DNA of 64,000 nucleotides, taken from assembly GCA_963732405.1 (NCBI GenBank), contig CAVSZG010000001.1, forward strand, positions 3,224,001 through 3,288,000. The letters run 5' to 3'. Positions 45,218 through 55,530 of the stretch are shown piece after piece. Under the pieces are notes generated by a model. That model saw nothing but the letters and a program-made list of their open reading frames with translations, was not told the origin of the DNA and did not search any database. Each line of letters opens with the position of its first letter. The stretch's first letter is position 1. A program made the position numbers and the translations under genes. Source of the stretch: JAUIAI01 sp963732405 (GTDB lineage: Bacteria > Pseudomonadota > Gammaproteobacteria > Burkholderiales > Burkholderiaceae_E).

Positions 45218-46267
45218 TCAGAGATGCGGTGTGGGCACCACCCGGACGTCCTCGCCCTGGCGAATGATCTCGATCGAAATCCAGCCCGTGCTCATGGGTG
45301 ATCCGAACGAGCGAATGCGCATGAAGCGGTCCAGTCGCCTGCGTACCAGGGCCGGATCGACGCCGTAGTCGCGGGTGGCGCCGGCATCGCTGTTCGTCGC
45401 CGACCAGGGATGATCAACCAGATACTGATGGGTATCGCCGTGCAGATGGATCACGCGTCCATCGAAACGTGCGACCACCCGGCGCAGCAGGCTGCGAAAC
45501 CAGGCATACGGGTTTGTCCGATCGATCACGTCAACTGTTTCGTCGCCGGCCTGATAGTGCGGCGGCATCGCCTGCCCATGACAGACCACAACCAGCGCCT
45601 TCAGTCCCAGCCGTGTGGCTTCTTCGGCGCCAGCCTCCAGCCAGCGTTCAACGGCGCGTGCATGGGCCCGGATGGTGTCATCGGACATCGCGGCCGTCAG
45701 CCCGTTGGCACTGCCGGGCAGGTTCAGGGTCACGAACAGGCAGGGTCCGGCAGGCCAGCGCTGATGTTCCGGCAGCGCGTATTCATCGGCCGGCACCGCG
45801 TCCACGGCGACCTGTGCCGTGATCGGCAGACTGCCGCGGCCCAGGGTGCCGCCCCGTGAGTAGGCCAGACGACGCAGGTGCCTGAGCCGCTCGATGGGGT
45901 CGTAATTGCCCAGATAAAAACGGGAGCAGTCGGTCCATTCATTGTCGCCCGGAATCAGCACCAGGGGTCGCGGTGCCGTGTCGAGCAGCGCGATCCGCCG
46001 CGCGAGCAACTCGTCGGTGCAGGGCTCCAGGCCACTCTTGATGTCGCCCACGTGCAGATAGAAGTCGCCGCCGGTGGCGGCATAGGCGAGCACGCGGGTC
46101 AGACCGGCGACTTCACCTTGACCATAGGGGGTATCGCCAATCAGCACGAAGCGGATACGCGACGAGTCGGCCGGCCTATCGGCCGCCAGTGAGCCGAGCG
46201 AACGGGACAGCAGCCAGCCGCCTGCCGCGCTCAGCCAGGCGCGACGACCCGCCTCAGGCGCGATCAT
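45218..46267 (-). CDS. Metallophosphoesterase, exported
   Basis: 349 residues with an N-terminal signal-like segment (A-W-L-S-A-A-G-G-W-L-L-S-R). Calcineurin-like metal motifs in order: G-D-T-P near residue 44, G-D-I-K near 77, G-D-N-E near 107, V-V-C-H-G near 225, and H-L-H-G-D-T-H near 275. Substrate unknown. Its start overlaps the end of mutS by 14 bases, so it is probably translated from the mutS transcript. Confidence 0.88.
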   Translation of the reverse strand: MIAPEAGRRAWLSAAGGWLLSRSLGSLAADRPADSSRIRFVLIGDTPYGQGEVAGLTRVLAYAATGGDFYLHVGDIKSGLEPCTDELLARRIALLDTAPRPLVLIPGDNEWTDCSRFYLGNYDPIERLRHLRRLAYSRGGTLGRGSLPITAQVAVDAVPADEYALPEHQRWPAGPCLFVTLNLPGSANGLTAAMSDDTIRAHARAVERWLEAGAEEATRLGLKALVVVCHGQAMPPHYQAGDETVDVIDRTNPYAWFRSLLRRVVARFDGRVIHLHGDTHQYLVDHPWSATNSDAGATRDYGVDPALVRRRLDRFMRIRSFGSPMSTGWISIEIIRQGEDVRVVPTPHL

Positions 46268-48887
46268 CGAGACCGGCGACCTGCGATTTGAGCGAATAGA
46301 TCAGTTCGAGCGCTGCCTTGGGCGTGAGTTGGTCCGGATCGATGGCCGCCACGGTATCGATGAGCGCCTTGATCCGCGGATCCGGCGCCATCGGATCGTG
46401 ATCATCGTCGGGCGATTCGTCCTGCATCGGGTCGTGCGCCGCGTCGAACAGATCGAGTTGATCGGTCTGCCCATTGCCCTGGGCTTCAAGCCGGCTCAGA
46501 ATCTGCCCGGCGCTGCGGATCACCGGCGCGGGCAGGCCCGCCAGCCGTGCGACCTGCAAGCCATAGCTGCGGCTGGCCGGTCCGTCGCGAACCTCATGCA
46601 GAAAGACCACGCCCTGTCTGGATTCGGCGGCGGCCAGATGGCGATTGATCACGCCGGCGTGTCGACTGGCCAGGCGCGTGATTTCGAAATAATGGGTGGC
46701 AAACAAGGTGAGCGAACGATTGCCGGTGATCAATCGCTCGCCGATCGCATGGGCCAGGCTCAGTCCGTCGAAGGTCGAGGTGCCCCGGCCGATCTCATCC
46801 ATCAACACCAGCGAACAGTCGCTGGCGCCATTCAGAATGCTGGCGGCCTCGGTCATCTCCACCATGAAGGTCGAACGCCCGCCGGCCAGATCATCGGAGG
46901 CGCCGATCCGGGTATAGATCCGGTCGATTGGTCCGATCACGCAACGCGTCGCCGGGACATAGCTGCCGGTATAGGCAAGCAGCGCGATCAAGGCCACCGA
47001 ACGCATATAGGTGGATTTGCCGCCCATGTTCGGGCCGGTCAGGATGATGAAATGACGGCTGGGGTCGAGCACACAATCATTGGGCACGTATTGTTCGATG
47101 GCGGTTTCGACCACCGGGTGGCGAGCGCCTCGCAGTTCGATGCCGGGCTGACGGACGAATTCGGGCCGGCACCAGTGGCGCTCGGCGGCGAGCAGGGAAA
47201 ATCCCGCGAGCACATCGATCTGGGCGATCGCCGCGCCGATCCGCTGCCATTGTGCGACCGCCACCGCCAGCAAACCCAACAGCCGCTCGTAAAGATGTTT
47301 CTCGCGAGCCAGCGCCCGTTCCTTGGCTGACAAGGCCTTGTCCTCGAACTGCTTGAGTTCGGGCGTGATGTAACGCTCGGCATTCTTGAGAGTCTGGCGA
47401 CGCCGATAGTCGTCGGGAACCGTGGCACTCTGGCCGCGCGACACCTCGATGTAAAAGCCATGCACCTGGTTGAATCCCACCTTGAGCGTGGTGATGCCGG
47501 TGCGTTCCCGCTCACGGGTTTCCATGGCGGTGAGAAAGGCGCCGCAGTCTTCGTCGACCGCGCGCAATTCATCGAGTTCGGCGTCGTATCCGCTGCGAAT
47601 CACGCCGCCTTCGCGTACCACGGCGGCTGGTTCGTCACGCAGCGCACGGTTCAGTTCATCATGGGCCTGCTCGGGCAGCGCCAGTGCGCTGGCGAGTTCG
47701 GCAAACGGTGCGGCCAGTGTCGGTTCTGCCAGAATCGTCTGGATGCTGCGCAAGGGTTCGGCCGCGTCGCGCAGCGCCGCCAGATCGCGCGGGCGCGCAC
47801 TGGCCAGCGCGATTCGCGCCGCAATGCGCTCCAGATCGGGTGTGGCGCGCAAGGCGCGGGTGATCGACTCGTCGCCGTGCTGCAGCAGCGCGCCCACCCG
47901 TTCATGTCGCCGCTCGGCGATTGCCGCGTCGCGCGGCGGGGCGATCAGCCAACGGCGCAGCAGGCGCCCGCCCGCGCTGGTCTGGCAGCGATCGACCACG
48001 CTCAGCAGCGTGGGACCATCCGCGTCGCGCAGCGGCGTGAGGATTTCGAGATTCTGCCGGGCCGCCGGATCCAGCCCGATGGATTGTTGATCATCCCAGG
48101 CCTGCACCCGCGTCAGATGGGACAGATCACGCTGCTGGGTCTGACGGGCATAGTCGATGAGCGCCGAAGCACTGGCCAGGGCCGCGGGCCAGTCGCCGAT
48201 GCCGAAGGCCTGAAGATTGTCGGTCTGGCAGATGGCGGCGAGCGCCCGATGGCCGCGGTCGGCATCAAAATGCCAGCGATCGAAGCGCGTGAGCCTAAGG
48301 CGCCGATCGATGGTCAGCACGGCATCGTCCGGCACCAGCACTTCGGCCGGTTGCAGGCGATCGAGTTCGGCGGCGAGCTGGCCTGGCGTAATCTGTGCCA
48401 GCCAGCACTCGCCGCTGGACAAGGCCAGCCAGGCCATGCCGACCTGATGGCGCGTGGGCAGCAGGGCCAGCAACAGGTTGTCGCGACGCTCGGGCAACCA
48501 TTGATCCTCCACCAGCGTGCCGGGGGTGACCACGCGCACGACCTTGCGCTCGACCGGTCCCTTGCTCGTGGCGGGATCGCCGATCTGCTCGCAGATCGCC
48601 ACCGATTCACCCTGGCGGATCAGACGGGCCAAATACTGATCGACCGAATGGAAGGGCACACCGGCCATCGGGATCGGTTCGCCATTCGAGGCGCCGCGTT
48701 TGGTCAGGGTGATGCCGAGCAGCGCAGCCGCCCGCTCGGCGTCGCTATAGAACAATTCGTAGAAGTCGCCCATGCGATAGAACACCAGCATGTCCGGATG
48801 CTCACGCTTGATGCCCAGATACTGCTGCATCATGGGCGTATGAGAGCTCAGGTCGTCGGGCAGGGCGGGGGACTCGTCGGGCGGCAT
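46254..48887 (-). CDS. mutS: DNA mismatch repair protein MutS
   Basis: 877 residues starting at 48887 (M-P-P-D-E-S-P); the longer frame from 48959 adds a poorly conserved tail. It has the mismatch-reading F-Y-E in M-G-D-F-Y-E-L-F near residue 40, a Walker A T-G-P-N-M-G-G-K-S-T near 620, M-D-E-I-G-R-G-T-S-T near 695, and the C-terminal clamp/tetramer region. Initiates methyl-directed mismatch repair with MutL. The gene is intact. The phosphoesterase gene follows and overlaps. Confidence 0.97.
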   Translation of the reverse strand: MPPDESPALPDDLSSHTPMMQQYLGIKREHPDMLVFYRMGDFYELFYSDAERAAALLGITLTKRGASNGEPIPMAGVPFHSVDQYLARLIRQGESVAICEQIGDPATSKGPVERKVVRVVTPGTLVEDQWLPERRDNLLLALLPTRHQVGMAWLALSSGECWLAQITPGQLAAELDRLQPAEVLVPDDAVLTIDRRLRLTRFDRWHFDADRGHRALAAICQTDNLQAFGIGDWPAALASASALIDYARQTQQRDLSHLTRVQAWDDQQSIGLDPAARQNLEILTPLRDADGPTLLSVVDRCQTSAGGRLLRRWLIAPPRDAAIAERRHERVGALLQHGDESITRALRATPDLERIAARIALASARPRDLAALRDAAEPLRSIQTILAEPTLAAPFAELASALALPEQAHDELNRALRDEPAAVVREGGVIRSGYDAELDELRAVDEDCGAFLTAMETRERERTGITTLKVGFNQVHGFYIEVSRGQSATVPDDYRRRQTLKNAERYITPELKQFEDKALSAKERALAREKHLYERLLGLLAVAVAQWQRIGAAIAQIDVLAGFSLLAAERHWCRPEFVRQPGIELRGARHPVVETAIEQYVPNDCVLDPSRHFIILTGPNMGGKSTYMRSVALIALLAYTGSYVPATRCVIGPIDRIYTRIGASDDLAGGRSTFMVEMTEAASILNGASDCSLVLMDEIGRGTSTFDGLSLAHAIGERLITGNRSLTLFATHYFEITRLASRHAGVINRHLAAAESRQGVVFLHEVRDGPASRSYGLQVARLAGLPAPVIRSAGQILSRLEAQGNGQTDQLDLFDAAHDPMQDESPDDDHDPMAPDPRIKALIDTVAAIDPDQLTPKAALELIYSLKSQVAGLDDRA

Positions 48888-49021
48888 GAGTGGAGCGGAT
48901 TCAAACGGTGATTTTATCGGGTTTTGAACCACCCACTTCAATCGCGCTCGGGCAGCCATTGCCAGAACCTGTCCGATCCGCGTAGCATCCGGGGCGACTT
49001 CACAAAACGACAGGAGACTTC

Positions 49022-50354
49022 ATGGCCAGAATCCGCAATTCAAGCCCGACCACCAGCCGCCGCCAGATACTTCGGGGCGGTGCTGTCGCGGCCACGGCGG
49101 TGTTCGCGCCCACCATCGTGCGCTCCCAGGACAAGAAGGTGCGCATCGGCATGCCGACCATCCTGTCGGGGCGCGTCGCGCAACTCGGCACGTCGTCGCG
49201 CAATGCGGTCGAACTCGAAGTCGACCAGGATCAATGCCGCCGGTGGTCTGGCCGGTCGGCCGATCGAGATGATCGTCCGCGACAGCAAGGGGCAGCCGCA
49301 GGAGGCGGCCCGCGTCGTTCGCGAGTTCGTCAACACCGACGGCTGCGAGATCATCATCGACGCCGAAGCCTCGTCGGGTGCGTTCGCCGTGCAGGAAGTG
49401 GCCAAGGATCTCGGTTTCCTGTTCATTCACACCAACTCCGAGACCTCCTCGCTCACGGCCGACCCCAAGATCCGCATCCCGAACGCCTTCCGCACCGCCC
49501 GCCAGGGCGTTCACGATGCCATCGTCGGCGGCCGCTATGCCGCCGAGATCGTCAAGGCCAAGAAAATCAAGAAATGGATGACCTGTTCGCCGGACTATGC
49601 CTATGGCCGCGACACGACCGCCCAGTTCGTCGAATACCTCAAGCGCTTCGCGCCGGACGTCGAGGTCGTCGGCGAGGCCTGGCCGAAGCTGTTCCAGCCC
49701 GACTACACCGAGGTGATCACGCAGATCCTGCAGACCAAGCCGCAGGCGCTCTATTCGGCGCTGTGGGGCGGCGACCTGACCTCGTTCATCGACCAGGCAA
49801 CATCTACGCGCTGTTCGGCCAGACCGATTTCTTCGCCGTCAACATGGCCGACTACACCGCGCTGACGGTGGTGAAGAACCTGCCCGAAGGGCATTCATTC
49901 GGGCAACCGCTACATCAAGACCTTCCCGACGACGGCCGACAACGCCGCCTGGGGCGACGCCTATCGGCGCAAGTACAAGGAATACCCGACCAACTGGTCG
50001 TGGGAGAATGCGACCGCCATGAACTTCCTGAGCGCAGCTGCGAAGAAGGCCAACTCGGCCGACGGCAAGAAGCTGACCGAGGCGCTGCGCGGCCTGACGA
50101 TCGACTCGCCGTTCGGCGCCGACGGCACGCTGACGATGCGCGCGGACGACCGCACGGTGATCAACTACGCCGTCGGCTGGGGCACGACGATTCCGACCGA
50201 GCCCTACGTGCCGGAAGTGACGGCCGGCGACTGGAAGCAGATCCTCGAGCTCGAAGCCGAGTGGAAGAAGCGCAAGGGCTACGCCGCCGCACCGCCGTAC
50301 GCTGCACTCGCGGTTCCGGAATCCTGGCCAGGCGAACCTTGGATCGACGCCTAG
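49022..50354 (+). pseudogene. ABC transporter substrate-binding protein (HAAT family), frameshifted
   Basis: After correction of three single-base errors (extra G near 49228, missing C near 49798, extra G near 49890) this is a ~440-residue periplasmic binding protein of the LivK type. A Tat-like signal (S-R-R-Q-I-L-R-G) leads to V-R-I-G-M-P. Then K/Q-I-N-A-A-G-G-L-A-G-R-P-I-E and D-A-E-A-S-S-G-A-F-A-V are typical. It binds branched-chain amino acids, amides or aromatic acids for the downstream permeases; substrate unknown. Once corrected there are no nonsense codons. First gene of the operon. Confidence 0.8.
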
Positions 50355-50374
50355 CCTCTGTCTGACGACCCTGC

Positions 50375-51242
50375 GTGCTGATCACGCAGACCACCAGCGG
50401 CCTCATCATCGGCATGCTGCTGTTCCTGGTCGCCGCCGGGCTGACGCTGATCTTCGGCGTGCTCAACGTGGTGAATTTCACGCCACGGCTCGTTCTACAT
50501 GCTCGGCGCCTATTTCGCCTACACGGTGTACGGCCTGACCGGCAGCTACACGCTGGCGGTGGTGGCCGCCGGCCTCGGCGTCGGCCTGTTCGGCATCGAT
50601 CTTCGAGCGCTTCTTCATGAGCCGGGTCTACGGCTCGAACGTGCTGATGCAGCTGCTCGTCTGCTACGCCTTCATCCTGATCTTCGACGACGCTGGTGCA
50701 AGATCATCTGGGGGCCGGAGTTCAAGTCGATGGGCATGCCGGACGACGTTCCAGGTGCCGCCGCTGTTCATCGCCGGTGGCGTCGTGCCGCGTGTTCTAC
50801 CTGTTCCTGATCGGCGTGACGCTTGCTCATCGCGGCTCGGGCTCTGCCTGCTGATCCCGAACACCCAGTTCGGCAAGATCGTTCGCGCCGCCGCCGTCAA
50901 TCCGACGATGGTGTCGGCGCTCGGCATCAACACCGGAGCTGATCTACGCGCTGGTGTTCGCCCTCGGCGGCATGCTGGCCGGCCTCGCCGGCGCACTCGC
51001 CGCACCGGTGCGCTCGCTGTCGTCGGGCATGGGATTCTCGGTCCTGATCGAGAGCTTCATCGTCACCGTCATCGGCGGCATGGGCTCGATCGCCGGCGCG
51101 CTGGTCGGCTCGATGCTGATCGGCCTGGTGCGCTCGTTCGGCCGCATCGGCTTCCCGCTGTTCACCGAGGGCCTGATGTTCCTGTTCATGGCGATCGTGC
51201 TGATCGCTCAAGCCCAGCGGCCTGTTCGGCAAGGAGGCGTGA
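50375..51242 (+). pseudogene. LivH-type ABC permease, multiple frameshifts
   Basis: Starts at GTG 50375 (V-L-I-T-Q-T-T-S-G-L-I-I-G-M). All three frames contribute: at least eleven single-base indels between 50483 and 51208 (for example extra bases near 50483, 50598, 50692, 50699, 50748, 50791, 50824, 50840, 50936 and 51207). The corrected product is a ~290-residue inner-membrane permease with the H-G-S-F-Y-M-L-G-A-Y motif after the third helix and the V-R-A-A-A-V-N-P loop. Ends F-G-K-E-A-stop. Corrected residues look fully conserved, so this density of indels does not look like slow pseudogene decay. Confidence 0.75.
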
Positions 51243-51245
51243 GCC

Positions 51246-52230
51246 ATGGCTGACCAGATCCGACCGCATGGGGCGCGATCTCGCTCATTGCCGCTGATCG
51301 CCCTGGTCGTGCTGCTCGCCCTGCCCTACGTGTCTGGCCCAGCACAGGCGATGATCGACTTCGTGATCCGCATCTGCGCGTTCGGGCTGTTCGCCACCTC
51401 GCTCAACCTGCTGGTCGGCTATGGCGGCATGAGTGTCGTTCGGCCACGGCATGTTCTTCGGCCTCGGCGCCTACGGCTTCGGTCTGATCATGCAGCGCTC
51501 GAGCCTGCCGATCCCGGTGGCGTTCGCTCGTGGCGCTGGGCATCTGGCGCTCGATGGCACTCGTCGTCGGCGCGATCAGCGTGCGGCTGAAGGAGATCTA
51601 TTTCGCCTTCGTCACGCTGGCGCTTCCAGATGCTGCTGTACAGCCTGATCATCGCCTGGGTGCCGCTGACCGGCGGCGATCAGGGCCTGCTCGGCGGCAT
51701 TCCGCGCCCCCCGTTCCTCGGCATCGATCTGTCGATGATCGGCTCACCTGTATGCGTTCAGCGTGGTGATGCTGATCGTCGGCCTGGTCCTGATGCGCCA
51801 CATCGCCGAGAGTCCGTTCGGCTATACCCTGCGTTTGATCCGCGACAATGCGGACCGAGCGAGCTTTCTCGGCATCGACGTGTTCAGGGTGCGGCTGATC
51901 GCGTTCGTGCTCGCGTCGGTCTTCGCGGCCCTCGGCGGCATCATCTGGCGCTGTTCGTCTCGGGCGCCTATCCCGAATTCTCGAACTGGACGACGATCGG
52001 GCGAGGCCATCTTCATGATCATGCTCGGCGGTACCTCGACCTTCCTCGGACCGATGGTCGGCTCAGTGCTGTTGATGATGCTCAACGACATCATCACCCG
52101 GCTGACCGAGCATCATGGCCTGGGTCTCGGCGTCGTGATCCTGATCTTGGTGCTCGTGCTGCGCAAGGGCGTCACCGACTTACTCGTCGACTGGTGGCAG
52201 GGCCGTCGTGCGGGCAGTGGCCGCTCATGA
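51246..52230 (+). pseudogene. LivM-type ABC permease, multiple frameshifts
   Basis: Starts at ATG 51246, 3 bases after livH. About seven indels (near 51432, 51527, 51626, 51748, 51954, 52000). The corrected protein is a ~325-residue permease: L-N-L-L-V-G-Y-G-G-M, then S-F-G-H-G-M-F-F-G-L-G-A-Y, then the R-L-I-R-D-N loop around residue 195, and a basic cytosolic C terminus. Pairs with LivH to form the transmembrane pore. Substrate not predicted. Confidence 0.75.
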
Positions 52231-52264
52231 GACGGATCAGGCAGCAATAGCGGCGGAGACTTCA

Positions 52265-53050
52265 ATGGATATTCGAATCAGAGGCATTGCGGTCGTGACC
52301 GGTGGCGCAAGCGGTATCGGCGCTGCCTGCGCGCGCGTCCTGGCGGCCGCCGGGGCGACCGTGGCCATCGTCGACCGCGACATGGCGCGAGCCAGCAGCG
52401 TGGCGACCGAGCTGGGCGGCCGCGCATTCGACGGCGACGTGGCCGACGAACAGCAGATGCAGTGGCTGGCGCAGCCGCATCGAGGCGGAGATGGGCCCGG
52501 TCAGCGTGCTGGTCAACAGCGCCGGCGTCATCCAGGTGCCCCTGCCGCCGGCGCGACTGAGCATGCAGGCCTGGGACGACGTCGTCCGCGTCGATCAGCG
52601 CGGCACCTATGTCGCCAGCGTCGCGTTTGCCAAGGCGATGATCGGGCGACGCAGCGGCGCCATCGTCAACATCGCCTCGATCGCCGGCATGCGCTCGATG
52701 CCGCTGCATGCCTATGCGCCGGCCAAGGCAGCGGTCATCTCGATGACCGAATGCCTCGCCGCCGAATGGGGTCCGGCCGGCATGCGCGTCAATGCCGTCT
52801 CGCCCGGCTACACCCGGACACCGGCCTTGCAGGGCACGATCGATGCGGGCGAGCGCGATGCCTCGCGAATGATTGCCGATGCGGCCTGGGCCGGCTGGTG
52901 GAGCCGCTCGACATCGCGCAGGCCGTGGTCTTCCTGGCCAGTCCCGACGCCACCGCGATCACCGGCATCAATCTGCCGGTCGATGCCGGCTGGCTGGTCG
53001 CGACTCCGTGGAACACCTACGGCGGCCTGCGCGGGCCCGAGGGCAGCTGA
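52265..53050 (+). pseudogene. SDR-family oxidoreductase inside the ABC transporter operon (two indels)
   Basis: Starts at ATG 52265 with GGAG upstream. NAD(P) site T-G-G-A-S-G-I-G near residue 12; catalytic S (N-I-A-S-I-A) and Y-A-P-A-K near 150. One extra base near 52474 and one missing base near 52888 break the frame; the corrected protein is ~260 residues ending G-P-E-G-S. The final part (I-T-G-I-N-L-P-V-D-A-G-W) is typical of 3-oxoacyl-ACP-reductase-like SDRs. It sits between permease and ATPase genes, so it probably oxidises or reduces the transported compound. That is inference from position. Confidence 0.75.
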
Positions 53051-53051
53051 G

Positions 53052-53837
53052 ATGTTCGCAGGCGGAGAATCTGAGCAAGTCGTTCGGCGGCGTGGCCGCG
53101 ATCAGCGATGTCTCGCTGACCTTTCCGACCGAGTCGCTGACGGCGGTGATCGGGCCGAACGGCGCGGGCAAGAGTACGTTCTTCAATCTGATCAGCGGCG
53201 GCATGCAACCGGACCTGGCGAGGTCCTGCTCGACGGCACAGACCTGGTCGGCAAGTCCCGCGCGCACATCATCCATGCCGGCATCGGCCGCGCCTTCCAG
53301 ATCGGCGAGATCTTCCCCTCGCTGACCGTCGCGGAGAATCTGCTGGCTGCGGTCACTGCGCACACCGGGCAGTCGGCCAATGCTGTTCGCGCGCTTTCCG
53401 CTGCCCGACAGCCGCGAGGGTGCACGAGATCGCCGACATGCTGGGTCTGGATGACAAGCTCGACACCTTGTCGGCGAATCTCTCGCACGGCGACCAGAAG
53501 CTGCTCGATATCGCGCTGGCACTGGTGCTGAAGCCGCGCGTGCTGCTGCTCGACGAGCCGACCGCCGGCATGGGGCCGGACGAGCGCTGGCGGATGATCG
53601 ACAAGGTCCACCAGCTCTGGGCGCAGAAGATCACGCTGGTCTTCATCGAGCACGACATGGACATCGTGTTCAGATCGCGCCGCGCATCTGCGTGCTCTGT
53701 TACGGCGGCATGCTGGCCGAGGGCACACCGGATCAGATTCGCGCCAATCCGACGGTGATCGACGCCTATCTCGGCACCGGCGACTACTCAGGGCAGGGCG
53801 AGCGGCCGGACGACGCCGGCGCAGGGGCGGTCGGGCC

Positions 53838-53841
<4 letters not shown>
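53052..53841 (+). pseudogene. LivG-type ABC transporter ATPase, frameshifted
   Basis: Begins at ATG 53052; an extra A near 53062 restores A-A-E-N-L-S-K-S-F-G-G. Walker A is G-P-N-G-A-G-K-S-T-F-F near residue 40. The R-A-F-Q-I-G-E-I-F-P-S Q-loop, an L-S-H-G-D-Q-K signature (LivG variant of L-S-G-G-Q) and L-L-L-D-E-P-T-A-G-M Walker B are all readable. Further indels lie near 53220, 53388, 53420 and 53672. Stop overlaps livF start by 4 bases. Energises uptake with LivF. Confidence 0.78.
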
Positions 53842-54549
<708 letters not shown>

Positions 54550-54554
54550 CCCGC

Positions 54555-55253
54555 TCAGGTCCGCCGATCGTCGATCAGCGGATTGGGCTTGGCCAGCACG
54601 GTCAGGGCCTTGATATCGGTCAGCCGCACGCAGGGTCCGTCAACCTCGACACCATAGGGTTTGAGGGTATTGAAGGCTCGCGACAGGTTCTCGGGCGTCA
54701 TGCCCAGCAGCGATGCCAGGGTCCGCTTCTCCAGCGGCAACTCGATCAACTCCCGTCCACCCTGATCAAGATGCAGCCGTAGCAGCCGGTTGGCCAATCG
54801 TTCGACCGCAGTTCGCAGCTTGAGATCCTTGTGGTTCTTGACCACGCCGCGATAGCAACTCGCCAGCTCCACCACGATGGCCCGGGCGAAACCGGCATCT
54901 TCCTCGAAGGCCTGGCGGATGTCCTCCGAGGGGATCATGAGCAGCCTCGAGCGCTGCTGGGTGCGCGCCGACATCAGATACACCGCATCCTTGAGCACCG
55001 CCGCCAGGATGAAGGTGCCCACGGGCTTGACCAAGGCCAGTGAGGTTTCACGGCCGTTGGACTGGCCGAACAATTCCACGCAGCCATCGACCACCACATA
55101 CAGAAAGTCGGCCGGATCACCTTCGGTGATGAGCTGCACCTGGGGCGGGAAGGTCTGGAAATAGGCGGCCTGGAGCAAGGTGTCGAATACCGCCTCGTTC
55201 ATGCTCTTGAACAAGGGCAGGGACTGGATTTCCGGCAGGTCGGTGGCGCGCAA
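54555..55253 (-). CDS. Crp/Fnr-family regulator, next to nitrate reductase genes
   Basis: 232 residues: cyclic-nucleotide-like sensor domain (1-120), long dimer helix (about 125-155) and a winged-helix domain with a recognition helix M-T-P-E-N-L-S-R-A-F-N. The E-x-x-S-R pattern there is the FNR-type that reads TTGAT. The N-terminal cysteine cluster of true FNR/Anr is absent (only three scattered Cys). So it is more like the Dnr/NarR type that senses NO, nitrate or nitrite. Divergent from narK; a perfect TTGAT-N4-ATCAA lies about 38 bases upstream of its start, so it may autoregulate. Confidence 0.9.
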   Translation of the reverse strand: MRATDLPEIQSLPLFKSMNEAVFDTLLQAAYFQTFPPQVQLITEGDPADFLYVVVDGCVELFGQSNGRETSLALVKPVGTFILAAVLKDAVYLMSARTQQRSRLLMIPSEDIRQAFEEDAGFARAIVVELASCYRGVVKNHKDLKLRTAVERLANRLLRLHLDQGGRELIELPLEKRTLASLLGMTPENLSRAFNTLKPYGVEVDGPCVRLTDIKALTVLAKPNPLIDDRRT

Positions 55254-55291
55254 TGTCTGAAAACTCCCAAAACACGCGGCTGCGCGTCGTC

Positions 55292-55305
55292 TTGATCAAT
55301 ATCAA
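55292..55305. promoter_or_regulatory. FNR/Anr-type operator TTGAT-N4-ATCAA
   Basis: TTGATCAATATCAA is a perfect FNR consensus palindrome in the 277-base divergent region. Its centre is about 45 bases before the regulator's start codon and 232 bases before narK. It may serve an FNR protein, the neighbouring regulator, or both. Confidence 0.85.
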
Positions 55306-55359
55306 GTGATCGATTCCGGAATCTAGCATCACGCAACGTCATTTTCAAGTCCGACAATT

Positions 55360-55375
55360 GATGCTTGTCAGCATC
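55360..55375. promoter_or_regulatory. Inverted repeat GATGCT-N4-AGCATC
   Basis: GATGCT-TGTC-AGCATC is a perfect 6-bp inverted repeat in the nar regulatory region. A second palindrome, GATTCCGGAATC, is at 55312-55323. Functions unknown; they could bind NarL-like or other regulators, or form hairpins. Confidence 0.35.
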
Positions 55376-55428
55376 GAACTTGTTGAATTTCCAAGTGATT
55401 CTTGTTTTTTCGCGGGTCTTGCCACCGG

Positions 55429-55442
55429 TTGACCCAGGTCAA
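55429..55442. promoter_or_regulatory. Fnr-like operator TTGAC-N4-GTCAA upstream of narK
   Basis: TTGACCCAGGTCAA is a perfect palindrome with the FNR spacing but with C in place of T in the half-site. Centre about 95 bases upstream of the narK start codon, compatible with class II activation from a start site near 55477. May be the site for the Cys-less regulator next door. Confidence 0.6.
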
Positions 55443-55530
55443 GCCCCGCCCGGTGAGGGGCGCGCAAATTCATCACAAGTCAGCGATACCGAGCTGGCGC
55501 AATGGCCGGAAAACCAAGGGAGTCGGCAAC

